Shown one piece after another: positions 26,227 through 34,445 of a stretch of 64,000 bases of DNA (positions are counted from its first letter, which is position 1; each line of letters begins with the position of its first letter). Made by a program: the position numbers and the translations under genes. Source of the stretch: Agrobacterium tumefaciens (GTDB lineage Bacteria > Pseudomonadota > Alphaproteobacteria > Rhizobiales > Rhizobiaceae); assembly GCF_017726655.1 (NCBI RefSeq), contig NZ_CP072308.1, forward strand, positions 186,001-250,000, given 5' to 3'. The notes beneath the pieces are model-generated. The model saw only the letters and a program-made list of their open reading frames with translations. It did not search any database and was not told the DNA's origin.

Positions 26227-26252
26227 TCCGCAGTCCATCCTATCTCTGAACG

Positions 26253-26285
26253 ATGCCCTTTCCGGCCGCCGGGGAGGGCATTTTT
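26253..26285 (+). terminator. Terminator after the Lrp-type gene
   Basis: ATGCCCT and AGGGCAT pair around an inner CCGG/CCGG helix and are followed by five T residues, 26 bases after the stop codon. Confidence 0.75.
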
Positions 26286-26512
26286 ATGTGGGGATTGCCT
26301 TTCCCCATCGATCTGGCCCGTTAGGGGATGTCCTTGCCGGAAGGTCCATCCGGTATGCACGGCCAAGGCGCGACAATCTTATTCCGCCCTATCAAGCAAA
26401 TTAGCACATTCAATTCTCTCTGCGCCGTCTCCGCGCAACGTGAGAATTTGATAAAATCTGTCGAATATCTACGCTTTTGGTATCTGGTGATGGTAACAGC
26501 GAGGATATCGAT

Positions 26513-27478
26513 ATGATCACAAGACGCGGAACATTGGGGCTGATCGCAGGTGCGACGGGAGCGTTGTTTCTGCCGCATATCCGGCGGGCAAGTGCCGCAG
26601 CGACGACGCTGCGCATCGGCTGGCAGAAAAACGGCGTGATCGCACTGGCAAAAAGCCAGGGTGCGCTTGAAGCCTTGCTGAAGGATCGCGGCATTGAGGT
26701 GAAGTGGTCGGAGTTTTCCTCCGGGCCGCCGCTTCTTGAAGCGCTGGGTGCCGGTGCGCTGGATATCGGCCCGACCGGCGATGTGCCGCCACTTTTCGCG
26801 CAGGCCGCCGGTGGTAATCTGCGCTATGTCGGCACCTATAAGGCGGCGGCGGGCGGATCGGCCATTCTCGTGCAGAAGGATTCGCCGCTGAAGACGCTCG
26901 AAGACCTGAAGGGCAAAAAGGTCGCCTTCAAGCGCGGCTCGAGCGCCCATAATGTCACCGTCAAAGCGCTGCGAAAGGCGGGGCTGACGTTGGCAGACGT
27001 CACGCCCATCGATCTCGCCCCGCCGGATGCGGCGGCCGCCTTCCGAAGCGGCAATATCGATGCCTGGTCGATCTGGGATCCCTACTTTGCGGTGGCGGAA
27101 AAGGAGCCAACGACCCGGGTGCTCTCGACAGCCGAAGGCATCGTCGATCCATGGAGCTACTTTCTCGGCAATGGCGATTTCGTCGAGGCCAATCCCGATC
27201 TCGTGCCGCTGATCCTAAAGGAACTGGCCAATGTAGGCGCAAAGGCGCAGGCGAACATCGATGCGACTGCAAAGTCGCTCGCCGCCATCACCGGTGTTCC
27301 CGAGGACGTTACGAAGGTATCGCTCACCCGTCCGGGTGCCGATCTCGGTCGCGTGTCAGTGGTTTCGGATGAAGCCATTGCCTATCAACAGGCGCTTGCC
27401 GATGAGTTCTACGATCTGAAGATCGTGCCGAAGAAGCTCAAGGTGGCGGATATCGTCTGGCGCCCGAAGGCGAGTTGA
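26513..27478 (+). CDS. SsuA-type ABC transporter substrate-binding protein (orphan)
   Basis: Periplasmic binding protein of 321 aa, related to aliphatic-sulfonate/taurine/nitrate binding proteins. The N-terminus TRRGTLGLIAGATGALFLPH carries twin arginines typical of Tat export, cleaved near ASA/AAT. The core shows LRIGWQKNGVIALAKSQGAL and EALGAGALDIGPTGDVPP, the SsuA ligand-pocket pattern. GAGGAT sits before ATG 26513. No permease or ATPase adjoins it, so it either uses a transporter encoded elsewhere or is a relic. A palindromic repeat element lies downstream. Confidence 0.85.
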   Translation: MITRRGTLGLIAGATGALFLPHIRRASAAATTLRIGWQKNGVIALAKSQGALEALLKDRGIEVKWSEFSSGPPLLEALGAGALDIGPTGDVPPLFAQAAGGNLRYVGTYKAAAGGSAILVQKDSPLKTLEDLKGKKVAFKRGSSAHNVTVKALRKAGLTLADVTPIDLAPPDAAAAFRSGNIDAWSIWDPYFAVAEKEPTTRVLSTAEGIVDPWSYFLGNGDFVEANPDLVPLILKELANVGAKAQANIDATAKSLAAITGVPEDVTKVSLTRPGADLGRVSVVSDEAIAYQQALADEFYDLKIVPKKLKVADIVWRPKAS

Positions 27479-27581
27479 TGGGCGGGAAAGTGGAGTCTCT
27501 TCAACCGGCTGGCGGATGTTGCTCAGAGGTTGATTCAGGCCGTTGGTGTTGAATGTGAGGCAACCGCATGCCGTTTGTTTC

Positions 27582-27698
27582 TTCTCCCCGCCGGGGAGGA
27601 GTCCGCGGCAGCGGGATGAAGGGGCAAGCTCTCCGCATATCGCGAGCGTTGCCCCTCATCCGACCCTTCGGGCCACCTTCTCCCCGGCGGGGAGAAGA
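27582..27698. repeat. Palindromic intergenic element, 117 bp
   Basis: Ends are an inverted repeat CTTCTCCCCGCCGGGGAG (left, 27582) and its complement (right, ending 27698); each end is also self-complementary. Inner arms GGGATGAAGGGGCAAGCTC and GAGCGTTGCCCCTCATCC are near complements around a CGCATATCGCG centre. The element has no coding capacity and sits between convergent genes; it could fold into one long stem in either transcript. Similar palindromes are common in rhizobial genomes. Confidence 0.8.
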
Positions 27699-27720
27699 AA
27701 TCTGCGGCAATGACGGAGGC

Positions 27721-28545
27721 TCAGCCCTTGAACTTCGCAATCACGAGATGACCGGGTGTCGGATTGCCGTCCTGCATGCGCACATTGATGTCGGTGACTT
27801 CAACGACCTCGAAGCCGGTCGCCGCCAGTCTTTCGCGGACATAGGTTTCGGCATGGGCGAAACGCTGGTGCGGGCCGACCATGTAGGGACGCCCGGCCAT
27901 GGTCTCTTCGGGCAGGGTTTCCGAGGAGAAGATCAGCAGGCCGCCGGCATTGAGGTTTTCGGCCGCGCCGAAAAACAGCGGCTCCAGCGCGCCGAGATAG
28001 GGCAGCACATCGGTGGCGGTGATGATGTCGAAGGGCTCGTCGTCATTGTCCTCAAGGAAATCCTCGACTTCGGCGACGTAAAGCGTCTCGTAGAGGTCCT
28101 TCTCATGGGCGATCTCGACCATGTTTTCGGAAATATCGATGCCGGTGATGTCCTCGGCCATATCCCGCAGCGCCTCGCCGGTGAGGCCGGTGCCGCAGCC
28201 GAGATCAAGCAGGCGCTTGAAGGGGCAGAGGTTGAGCGTCTGCAGCCGCTGGCGCACCATCATCGGCACGGCGTAACCGAGCTGTTCGACAAGAATGTCC
28301 TCGAAGGCTTCGGCATGTTGGTCGAACAGGGTTTCGACATAGGCGTCGGGTGCTTTCGACGGCTGTTCGCCCCGGCCCATGGCGGCGATGCGCACGGCTG
28401 CGCCACCATGGTCCTCAGGATCGATAGCGAGAACCTCCTCATAGGCCTTCACCGCCGCGTCTACATCTCCGGCCTTTTCAAGCGCGAGTGCGCGGTTATA
28501 GGCCTCGGCGAGCGCCTCTTCGTCGATCTTCTGATTCTTGGTCAT
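27721..28545 (-). CDS. Class I SAM-dependent methyltransferase with TPR-like N-terminus
   Basis: Protein of 274 aa. Residues about 8-50 read like a single tetratricopeptide repeat (AYNRALALEKAGDVDAAVKAYEEVLAIDP). From about residue 110 there is a Rossmann methyltransferase with motif I LLDLGCGTGLTGEAL, motif II ITGIDISENMVEIA and motif IV DIITATDVLPYL. The substrate is not evident. Similar TPR-methyltransferases are conserved in Rhizobiales. It is 86 bases upstream (in transcript sense, downstream) of the usg gene. Confidence 0.87.
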   Translation of the reverse strand: MTKNQKIDEEALAEAYNRALALEKAGDVDAAVKAYEEVLAIDPEDHGGAAVRIAAMGRGEQPSKAPDAYVETLFDQHAEAFEDILVEQLGYAVPMMVRQRLQTLNLCPFKRLLDLGCGTGLTGEALRDMAEDITGIDISENMVEIAHEKDLYETLYVAEVEDFLEDNDDEPFDIITATDVLPYLGALEPLFFGAAENLNAGGLLIFSSETLPEETMAGRPYMVGPHQRFAHAETYVRERLAATGFEVVEVTDINVRMQDGNPTPGHLVIAKFKG

Positions 28546-28631
28546 CGTGCCTTATCCGTCAGCGTCTTCATTTGACGTTTGCTGTAAGCCGCATCGGGAA
28601 CGGGCGCAACGTTTATGTGGGCTTGCGGCTC

Positions 28632-28898
28632 TTAGTGGAGGATGAACTCCCCTTTCAGCGCGCGCCATTCCTGCGCCGAGATAACCTGCCGGTGCACATA
28701 GCGGACGGAGTGCAGGGGGCCGTCTAGCTTTTCCTGCCAGAATTTGAGGAAGCCGTGCATTTCGGGGAAATCAGGGGCCAGGTCGTAGTTTTGCCAGACA
28801 TAGGTCTGGAGGACCAGCGGATGGTCCGGCAGGCGGTAGAAAATCTGGGCGGTGGTGAGGCCGTAGCCCCTCAGCATCTTTTCCATGTCCTTGTTCAT
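28632..28898 (-). CDS. usg: Usg family protein
   Basis: Small protein of 88 aa with the conserved order MEKMLRGYGLTTAQIFYRLP, HPLVLQTYVWQNYDLAPDFP and QEKLDGPLHSVRY. It is named after the ORF upstream of trpF in Caulobacter; no function is established. ATG 28898 (MNKDMEK) is preferred to the ATG five codons upstream. No trp genes are adjacent here. Confidence 0.85.
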   Translation of the reverse strand: MNKDMEKMLRGYGLTTAQIFYRLPDHPLVLQTYVWQNYDLAPDFPEMHGFLKFWQEKLDGPLHSVRYVHRQVISAQEWRALKGEFILH

Positions 28899-29028
28899 GA
28901 TGGCGGTTCCCATATCGATGATGACCGATCACAGCATTGCCGCTGTATCTGATATGGGAACACGGCATGGTTAACCCAACCTTGCCAAAGGGTGGGTTGC
29001 GTCACAATTTTGTTATATTTATCAAAAT

Positions 29029-29060
29029 GTTGGCAGCCTCTTATGATGAGTGCTGCCAAC
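29029..29060 (-). terminator. Terminator after the amino-acid ABC permease operon
   Basis: GTTGGCAGC and GCTGCCAAC form a nine-pair stem; read on the minus strand it is followed by ATTTTG. It lies eight bases beyond the stop of the HisM-type permease gene. Confidence 0.75.
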
Positions 29061-29068
29061 CTTGACGT

Positions 29069-29899
29069 TTAACGCTTGAGGTGTCGCGTCAGCCGGGCTT
29101 CCAGCCAGGCCCAAACATGCCGAAGCGTCTCAACGATCGTGAGATAAAAGATCGCAGCCCAGAGATAGGCCTGATAATCGAAGGTGCGGGAAAAGGCGTA
29201 ACGGGTCTGGCCCATCAGGTCGAAGACGGTGACGATGGAGACAACCGCCGAGCCCTTGATCATCAGGATGATCTCGTTGCCATAAGGGCGCAATGCGACG
29301 ATCAGCGCCTGTGGCAGGATGATCTTGCGGAAGGTGATGAATTTCGAGATGCCGAGCGAGGCCGCGCCCTCGTGCTGGCCGCGCGGCACACTCTGGATCG
29401 CTCCGCGCAGGATCTCGGCCTGATAGGCGGCGGTGTTGAGCGTCAGCGACAGGAGCCCACAATACCAGGCTTCGCGGAAAAACCACCAGAGATCGACGGC
29501 TTCCAGCGCCGGGCGAAAGCTGCCGAGGCCGTAATAGATCAGGAAAAGCTGCGCCAGCAGTGGCGTGCTGCGGAAGACGTAAACATAGGCATAGGCCAGC
29601 GCGCCGATGATGCGGTTTTCCGACATGCGCGCAAAGGCGATCGGCACTGAGAGGATTGCGCCAAGAATGATTGAGCTGCCGACCAGCGTGATGGTGGTGA
29701 TGAGACCATCAATGTAGCGCGGCCCATAGCGCTGGAACTTGTCCCAGTCCCAGCCTTCGATCATGGCGAAGATCAGCGCGGCGGCGAGGAGCAGCCAGAG
29801 CGTGATGACGGCGATGCCGACGATACGGGAAATGTTCAGCGGCTTGTCCGCAACGATCGGCGCCGGGCGCGGCGGAATGAGTTCCTGGATATGGCTCAT
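29069..29899 (-). CDS. Polar amino-acid ABC transporter permease, HisM-like
   Basis: Inner-membrane permease of 276 aa. A cytoplasmic N-terminus (SHIQELIPPRPAPIVADKPL) precedes five or six hydrophobic segments. The family motif VFRSTPLLAQLFLIYYG and the EAA-type loop GAASLGISKFITFRKIILPQ are present. It overlaps the upstream permease gene by four bases. The gene set resembles the histidine/octopine/nopaline uptake systems of agrobacteria, but the solute is not determined by the sequence. Confidence 0.92.
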   Translation of the reverse strand: MSHIQELIPPRPAPIVADKPLNISRIVGIAVITLWLLLAAALIFAMIEGWDWDKFQRYGPRYIDGLITTITLVGSSIILGAILSVPIAFARMSENRIIGALAYAYVYVFRSTPLLAQLFLIYYGLGSFRPALEAVDLWWFFREAWYCGLLSLTLNTAAYQAEILRGAIQSVPRGQHEGAASLGISKFITFRKIILPQALIVALRPYGNEIILMIKGSAVVSIVTVFDLMGQTRYAFSRTFDYQAYLWAAIFYLTIVETLRHVWAWLEARLTRHLKR

Positions 29900-30699
29900 C
29901 GTCTGGCCTCCGATTTGCGCGACCAGCGATCGATGAAGCCGATGCCGACGGACGAGATGAGTGCCAGGATGAGGTAAAGCAGGCAGGCGATGCCATAGAA
30001 GAAGAAGGCTTCCTTGCTGACGCGGGCGGCAATGCCGGTCTGGCGGATGATATCGGCAAGGCCGATGATCGAGACGTAGGACGTGTCTTTCAGCAGGATG
30101 ACCCAGAGATTGGTCATGCCGGGCAGAGCGATCCGCACCAGCTGCGGAATGATGATGAGCACCATGGTGCGGCTGCGGGAAAGACCGAGCGCGTCACCGG
30201 CCTCGTATTGGCCTTTCGGTATGGCCTTGAAAGCCGAAAGCAGCACTTCGGAAGCATAGGACGAAAAGACGACCGAAAGCGCCACCATGCCGGCAACGAA
30301 AGCGTTGATTTCGATGGGGCCGCTGAAGCCGACGTAACCTGCCAGCGATTGCAGCAGCATCTGAATGCCGTAATAGACGATGAAAAGCGTCAGGAGTTCC
30401 GGCAGGCCGCGGAAGATCGTGGTGTAGATGCCGGCGGCCAGCCGCAGTGATTTTTCTTCCGACTGTGCGGCGAGCGCGATGAGGAAACCGATCAGCAGCC
30501 CGACGGGCAGGGTCGCAAGCGCCAGCGAGATCGTGACCTTGACGCCGAAGGCGATTTCATCGCCCCAGCCCGCATCGCCGCAGGCGACAAGGGTGCCGTT
30601 TCCGAAAAGCGAGAAGAGACCGACCGGTCCGCAGAAGGGATCGAGAAGTGTCGAGACATAGGCCCAGAACGCACCTATGGCGGAAAATGCTCCGCTCAT
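29896..30699 (-). CDS. Polar amino-acid ABC transporter permease, HisQ-like
   Basis: Partner permease of 267 aa. Characteristic segments: GVKVTISLALATLPVGLLIG, IFRGLPELLTLFIVYYGIQM and the EAA loop EAGDALGLSRSRTMVLIIIP. Translationally coupled to the HisM-like gene through an ATGA overlap. The binding-protein gene is upstream, separated by an attenuator-like hairpin. I find no ATP-binding gene adjoining this cassette. Confidence 0.92.
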   Translation of the reverse strand: MSGAFSAIGAFWAYVSTLLDPFCGPVGLFSLFGNGTLVACGDAGWGDEIAFGVKVTISLALATLPVGLLIGFLIALAAQSEEKSLRLAAGIYTTIFRGLPELLTLFIVYYGIQMLLQSLAGYVGFSGPIEINAFVAGMVALSVVFSSYASEVLLSAFKAIPKGQYEAGDALGLSRSRTMVLIIIPQLVRIALPGMTNLWVILLKDTSYVSIIGLADIIRQTGIAARVSKEAFFFYGIACLLYLILALISSVGIGFIDRWSRKSEARR

Positions 30700-30756
30700 G
30701 CCAATTTTCCCCTGCGGTCTTAAGCCGCCGTGATTGTTATCGTGACGTTTTCAAAC

Positions 30757-30785
30757 AAAAATGGCGGAAGGGCAAGCCTTCCGCC
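30757..30785 (-). terminator. Attenuator-like hairpin between binding-protein and permease genes
   Basis: A nine- to ten-pair stem, GGCGGAAGG...CCTTCCGCC on the minus strand with a CTTGC-type loop, followed by ATTTTTG. It lies 27 bases after the binding-protein stop codon and before the permeases, so it likely reduces permease expression relative to the binding protein. Confidence 0.75.
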
Positions 30786-30811
30786 ACCAGATTTCAACAG
30801 ATCGAACCGGC

Positions 30812-31585
30812 TTAATCGCCGTAAACGTCGAAATCGAAGTATTTTTTGTTGATCTCCTGATACTTGCCGCTGGCGCGGATACCGGCGATTGCGGCCGTGA
30901 ACTTGTCGGCCAGCGCCGTGTCGCCCTTGCGCACGGCAATGCCTGCGCCGTTGCCGTTGATCTCGGGATCGACCTTGAGCGGCGTCAGGATCTTGCAGCA
31001 CTTGCCGGCGTCGGTCTTCAGCCACTCCGACAGAACGACGATATCGTCGATCACGGCGTCGATGCGGCCATTCGCGATGTCGAGCTTATATTCGTCGGCG
31101 GTCGGATACATCTTCACGTCCGCATCCGGGAAATGCTTTTCGGCATAGTTGGAGTGTGTTGTGGAACCTTGCGCGCCGAGCGACTTGCCCTTGAGATCTT
31201 CGATGGACTTGATCGGCGAATCTTTCGGCACGGCGATTGCCGGCGGGGTGTTGTAATATTTCTTGGAGAAGTCGACCTTCTGGAGGCGCTCCGGCGTGAT
31301 CGACATGGACGCGATGATCGCGTCGAACTTCTTGGCCTGAAGGGCGGGGATGATGCCGTCCCAGTCATTGGTAACGAAGGTGCATTCGGCCTTCATTTGT
31401 TCGCACAGCGCCTTGGCGATGTCGATGTCGAAGCCGGTCAGCGTGCCGTCGGCTTCCAGATTGTTGAAGGGCGGGTAGGCGCCTTCGGTGCCGATGACGA
31501 TCTTGTCCTGCGCGAGAGCCGCGCCGGAAAAAAGCGAGATGGCGGCAATCGATACGGCTGCGAGCAGACGGGTGGAAATAGGCAT
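30812..31585 (-). CDS. Polar amino-acid ABC transporter, periplasmic binding protein
   Basis: Solute-binding protein of 257 aa, family 3 (HisJ/LAO/OccT type). Signal peptide MPISTRLLAAVSIAAISLFS is cleaved after ALA near residue 25. The mature start IVIGTEGAYPPFNNLEADGT, the Cys pair LCEQMKAEC (a disulfide in HisJ) and FDAIIASMSITPERLQKVDF are diagnostic. Arg and Asp residues that bind the alpha-amino group are in place. The basic amino acid or opine bound cannot be stated. First gene of the cassette. Confidence 0.93.
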   Translation of the reverse strand: MPISTRLLAAVSIAAISLFSGAALAQDKIVIGTEGAYPPFNNLEADGTLTGFDIDIAKALCEQMKAECTFVTNDWDGIIPALQAKKFDAIIASMSITPERLQKVDFSKKYYNTPPAIAVPKDSPIKSIEDLKGKSLGAQGSTTHSNYAEKHFPDADVKMYPTADEYKLDIANGRIDAVIDDIVVLSEWLKTDAGKCCKILTPLKVDPEINGNGAGIAVRKGDTALADKFTAAIAGIRASGKYQEINKKYFDFDVYGD

Positions 31586-31931
31586 TTCGATCCTCTCTTT
31601 TGGTCGTTCATCCGCGGTCTGTTGTTGTTTTCAGTGCGGACGCCATGGTCGCTGGGCGCGGCAGAACGGGGGATACCGCCTGTGGCCTTCAGCGCGGATG
31701 TGATTATTCATCCGCTTGGTCAAAAAATGCAACTGCAATATTAGTGACCGCGTTTGTGCCGCAGAGCTTCCACGAAAAGGCCTTGATCTGTTCATTTCCG
31801 GTACAGAAGCATCTGGTCATCATGGGAACCGGAGCGTGTGTTGGGCGTTGAACAGCGCCTGCGTGCCAAGCCGGGCCCACGACGTCGCGTATCTTGCGAC
31901 AAACAAAATGACGGCAGATGAGGAAGCACTG
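31586..31931. other. Divergent regulatory region between amino-acid ABC cassette and OmpA-type gene
   Basis: No gene that I can support. The frame open from 31716 into the OmpA-type gene lacks a ribosome-binding site until 31932. The region should hold the promoters of both divergent units; no clear -35/-10 pair could be assigned. Confidence 0.5.
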
Positions 31932-34160
31932 ATGCTGAAAAAGAAAAACACATTGCTGACCGGGGTGGTTTTTCCGCTCATGTCTCTCGCGATTGCGGTT
32001 GAGCCAGCAGCGGCGGGCTTTGCCGGTGCAGCACGCGCCAAGGCGCCAGTGTCGCAAACCGCGCCCGGCCAGATAATTCTGGCGCAGGCGGAGCCGGCGC
32101 AGGAGAACCCGGAAGAGGAACTCAAGAAGAAGCGTCAGCAGGCCGAAGAAGCGCAACCTGCCGAACCGAAGCGTGAAGAGCGCGCCCCGGAGCCCCAGCG
32201 CGAGCCGGAGCCGCAGCGCGAGCCTGAACCCAAGCGCGAGGCCCCGGCCGAACCGCGCCCCGAGCCTAAGCGCGAAGCGCCTCCAGAACCGCAGCAGCGC
32301 GAGGTGCGTCCCGAACCCGCGCCTGCCGAGCAGCCGCAAGAGCGTCCCCGCAAGCCTGAGCGCGCGCAGGAGCCGCAGGGTGAGGGCGAACAGCGCCCGG
32401 CCCGCCAGCGCGAAGCAGCCCCGGAAGCAGCCCCTGCCGAACAGCAGCCGCAGGAACGCCCGCGCAAGCCCGCCCGCGCCGAACAGCCGGCCGCAGATGG
32501 CGAGCAGCGACCCGAGCGCCCGCGCCGGGAGCCAGCGAAGGAACCGGCCGCCGAGCAGCAGCCTGCCGCGCGGCCTGAAAATGCCGAGCAGCCGGCCAAG
32601 CCTGCGCCTGAGAAAAAGCCGGCAGAAGAAAAAGCACCGGAGCAGAAGGCCGCACCGGCCGAAAAGCCCGTGCCCGAGAAAAAACCCGCAGCGCCCGAGC
32701 CTGCAGCGAAGGAAGCACCGGTTCCCACCGAGGCGCCCACTCCCGCACGCCCGCCTGCTCCCGAGGCACAGCCCAACCCCGCCCCCGGCCAGCAGCCTTC
32801 AGAGCAGCCGCCGGTGAAGGGCGAACCCGCAGCACCGCTGCCGGGCGCGCCAACCCCGCCGCCGAGCGGTGCGACGACCGGGCAGGCGCCTGCCGGCGAA
32901 GCCGTGCCCAATCAGGTCGCTGTTCCGCAGACCGAAGCACCGCCAATGACGAAGGAGCAGCTGGACAAGGCCAAGGCCATCGCCAAGGACCCGTCCAAGA
33001 CGGCCGATACCGTTATCCTGCCGGTCGACAAGGGCGCCGCCGTTCTCGACAGCGACAAGGAAGTGGAGCGCTCCGGCAACCGCCAGACCCGCGAAGAACG
33101 CCGTCGTGAACGCGAACAGGCCGGCGACTTCAAGGTTCCGACCTCCGACGCCGAGGCGCAGCGCGCCGGTGCCGCCGAGGGCAAGGCCCCGCCGCCGCCC
33201 GTCAAGCTGGAAGCGATCACCTCCCAGCAGGGCGAGCGTGTCGACCGTCGCCCGCAATATGAGCGGCCGGACGGCGTGCGCGAATGGCAGCCGCGTGAGG
33301 GTCGCCCGCGTGATCGCGATGGCGATGCGCCGATCATCCTGCAGTTCGGTGACCGAGTCGTGGTGCGTGGCGACGACAACCAGCGCTTCATCCGCGATGG
33401 CGGCGAGCCTTATTACGAGCGTCTGCCCGACGGTCGTGTCCGCGAAACCGTGGAACGTCGCGATGGCACGCAGGTCGTGACGATCCGTAACCGTTATGGC
33501 GACGTGATCCAGCGTTCGCGTATTGACGATCGCGGTCGCGAATATGTGCTGTTCTACGCACCGGAGCTGATGGACGATCCCGACCGCGATTATGTTTATC
33601 GCGACCCCGGTCTCGACCTGCCGCCCATGCGTCTGCGCATTCCCGTGACGGACTACATCATCGACACGTCGAGCGATCCGGATCGCGATTATTATCGATT
33701 CCTGGAACAGCCGCCAGTCGAGCCGGTGGAACGTGTCTATTCGCTGGACGAAGTGCGCTATTCGGCCCGTATCCGCGACAAGGTGCGCCGTATCGATCTG
33801 GATACGATCACCTTTGCGACCGGCAGTGCCGAAATCCCGATGGCGCAGGCGCGTTCTTTGCGCAAGGTGGCCGACGCGATCAACAAGGCGCTGCAAAAGA
33901 ACCCGGCGGAAACATTCCTGATCGAAGGCCATACGGATGCCGTCGGTTCGGATGAAAGCAACCTCGTTCTTTCCGACGAGCGCGCCGCCTCCGTCGCCAA
34001 CGTGCTGACCGATGTCTACGGCATTCCGCCGGAAAACCTTGCGACGCAGGGTTATGGCGAGCGCTACCTGAAGGTCCAGACGCTCGGCCCGGAACAGCAG
34101 AACCGCCGCGTCACCATCCGCCGCGTGACGCCGCTGGTGAAGCCGGTCGCTCAGAACTGA
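31932..34160 (+). CDS. OmpA-family protein with long Pro/Glu/Arg-rich stalk
   Basis: Predicted exported protein of 742 aa. A signal peptide (MLKKKNTLLTGVVFPLMSLA) precedes about 300 residues (roughly 50-345) of charged low-complexity sequence with repeats such as EPQREPEPQREPEPKREAP and QERPRKP. A charged middle part follows, then a beta-rich segment (about 460-560) with FGDRVVVRGDDNQRFIRDGG and RNRYGDVIQRSRIDDRGR. The C-terminal 120 residues are an OmpA peptidoglycan-binding domain (ITFATGSAEIP, IEGHTDAVGSDESNLVLSDE, RRVTIRRV). The start is set by GAGGAAG five bases before ATG 31932. No beta-barrel is evident, so it is probably a wall-spanning tether (inference). A terminator follows. Confidence 0.85.
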   Translation: MLKKKNTLLTGVVFPLMSLAIAVEPAAAGFAGAARAKAPVSQTAPGQIILAQAEPAQENPEEELKKKRQQAEEAQPAEPKREERAPEPQREPEPQREPEPKREAPAEPRPEPKREAPPEPQQREVRPEPAPAEQPQERPRKPERAQEPQGEGEQRPARQREAAPEAAPAEQQPQERPRKPARAEQPAADGEQRPERPRREPAKEPAAEQQPAARPENAEQPAKPAPEKKPAEEKAPEQKAAPAEKPVPEKKPAAPEPAAKEAPVPTEAPTPARPPAPEAQPNPAPGQQPSEQPPVKGEPAAPLPGAPTPPPSGATTGQAPAGEAVPNQVAVPQTEAPPMTKEQLDKAKAIAKDPSKTADTVILPVDKGAAVLDSDKEVERSGNRQTREERRREREQAGDFKVPTSDAEAQRAGAAEGKAPPPPVKLEAITSQQGERVDRRPQYERPDGVREWQPREGRPRDRDGDAPIILQFGDRVVVRGDDNQRFIRDGGEPYYERLPDGRVRETVERRDGTQVVTIRNRYGDVIQRSRIDDRGREYVLFYAPELMDDPDRDYVYRDPGLDLPPMRLRIPVTDYIIDTSSDPDRDYYRFLEQPPVEPVERVYSLDEVRYSARIRDKVRRIDLDTITFATGSAEIPMAQARSLRKVADAINKALQKNPAETFLIEGHTDAVGSDESNLVLSDERAASVANVLTDVYGIPPENLATQGYGERYLKVQTLGPEQQNRRVTIRRVTPLVKPVAQN

Positions 34161-34183
34161 TCGGGTTCAAATAGAAAAAACAA

Positions 34184-34214
34184 GGCCCGGAAGCGCAAGC
34201 TCTCCGGGCCTTTT
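34184..34214 (+). terminator. Terminator after the OmpA-type gene
   Basis: GGCCCGGA and TCCGGGCC enclose an inner AGC-GCAA-GCT hairpin, followed by four T residues; located 24 bases after the stop. Confidence 0.85.
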
Positions 34215-34271
34215 GTTGCTTACGATGTCCCCAACGCCGAGGCATTTGGCAATGCTTCATCATCCGCAACC

Positions 34272-34384
34272 CGTCACCCCGGACCAGATCCGGGGTCCAG
34301 CGTGATCAAGTCCTTGATCACGAAAGACTGTTTCACGGCGCAGACGCGCCGTGGCTGGATGCCGGATCTAGTCCGGCATGACGG
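34272..34384. repeat. 113-bp mosaic palindromic repeat, copy A
   Basis: Built of four small palindromes: GTCACCCCGGACCAGATCCG-GGGTCCAG, TGATCAAGTCCTTGATCA, a CGGCGCAGACGCGCCG core, and GGATGCCGGATCTAGTCCGG-CATGACGG. The same blocks, in reverse order, make up the elements at 50217-50329 and 56191-56303, each also 113 bp. Non-coding; lies between convergent OmpA-type and psuG genes. Confidence 0.85.
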
Positions 34385-34445
34385 AGGAGAGGTTTTCGAA
34401 CCCTGCCGTCACCCGCAACCTTGAGGATGATCCCAACCCCGACGG

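Noticed and set aside
25747..26238. Minus-strand frame of 163 codons opposite the Lrp-type gene
   Set aside because: Shadow; the plus-strand gene has an ideal ribosome-binding site and a complete Lrp/AsnC pattern despite its TTG start.
32135..32911. Gly/Ala/Ser/Cys-rich minus-strand frame in the OmpA-type gene
   Set aside because: It is the complement of the Pro/Glu/Arg low-complexity region; its silk-like composition is a by-product of the codon repeats.
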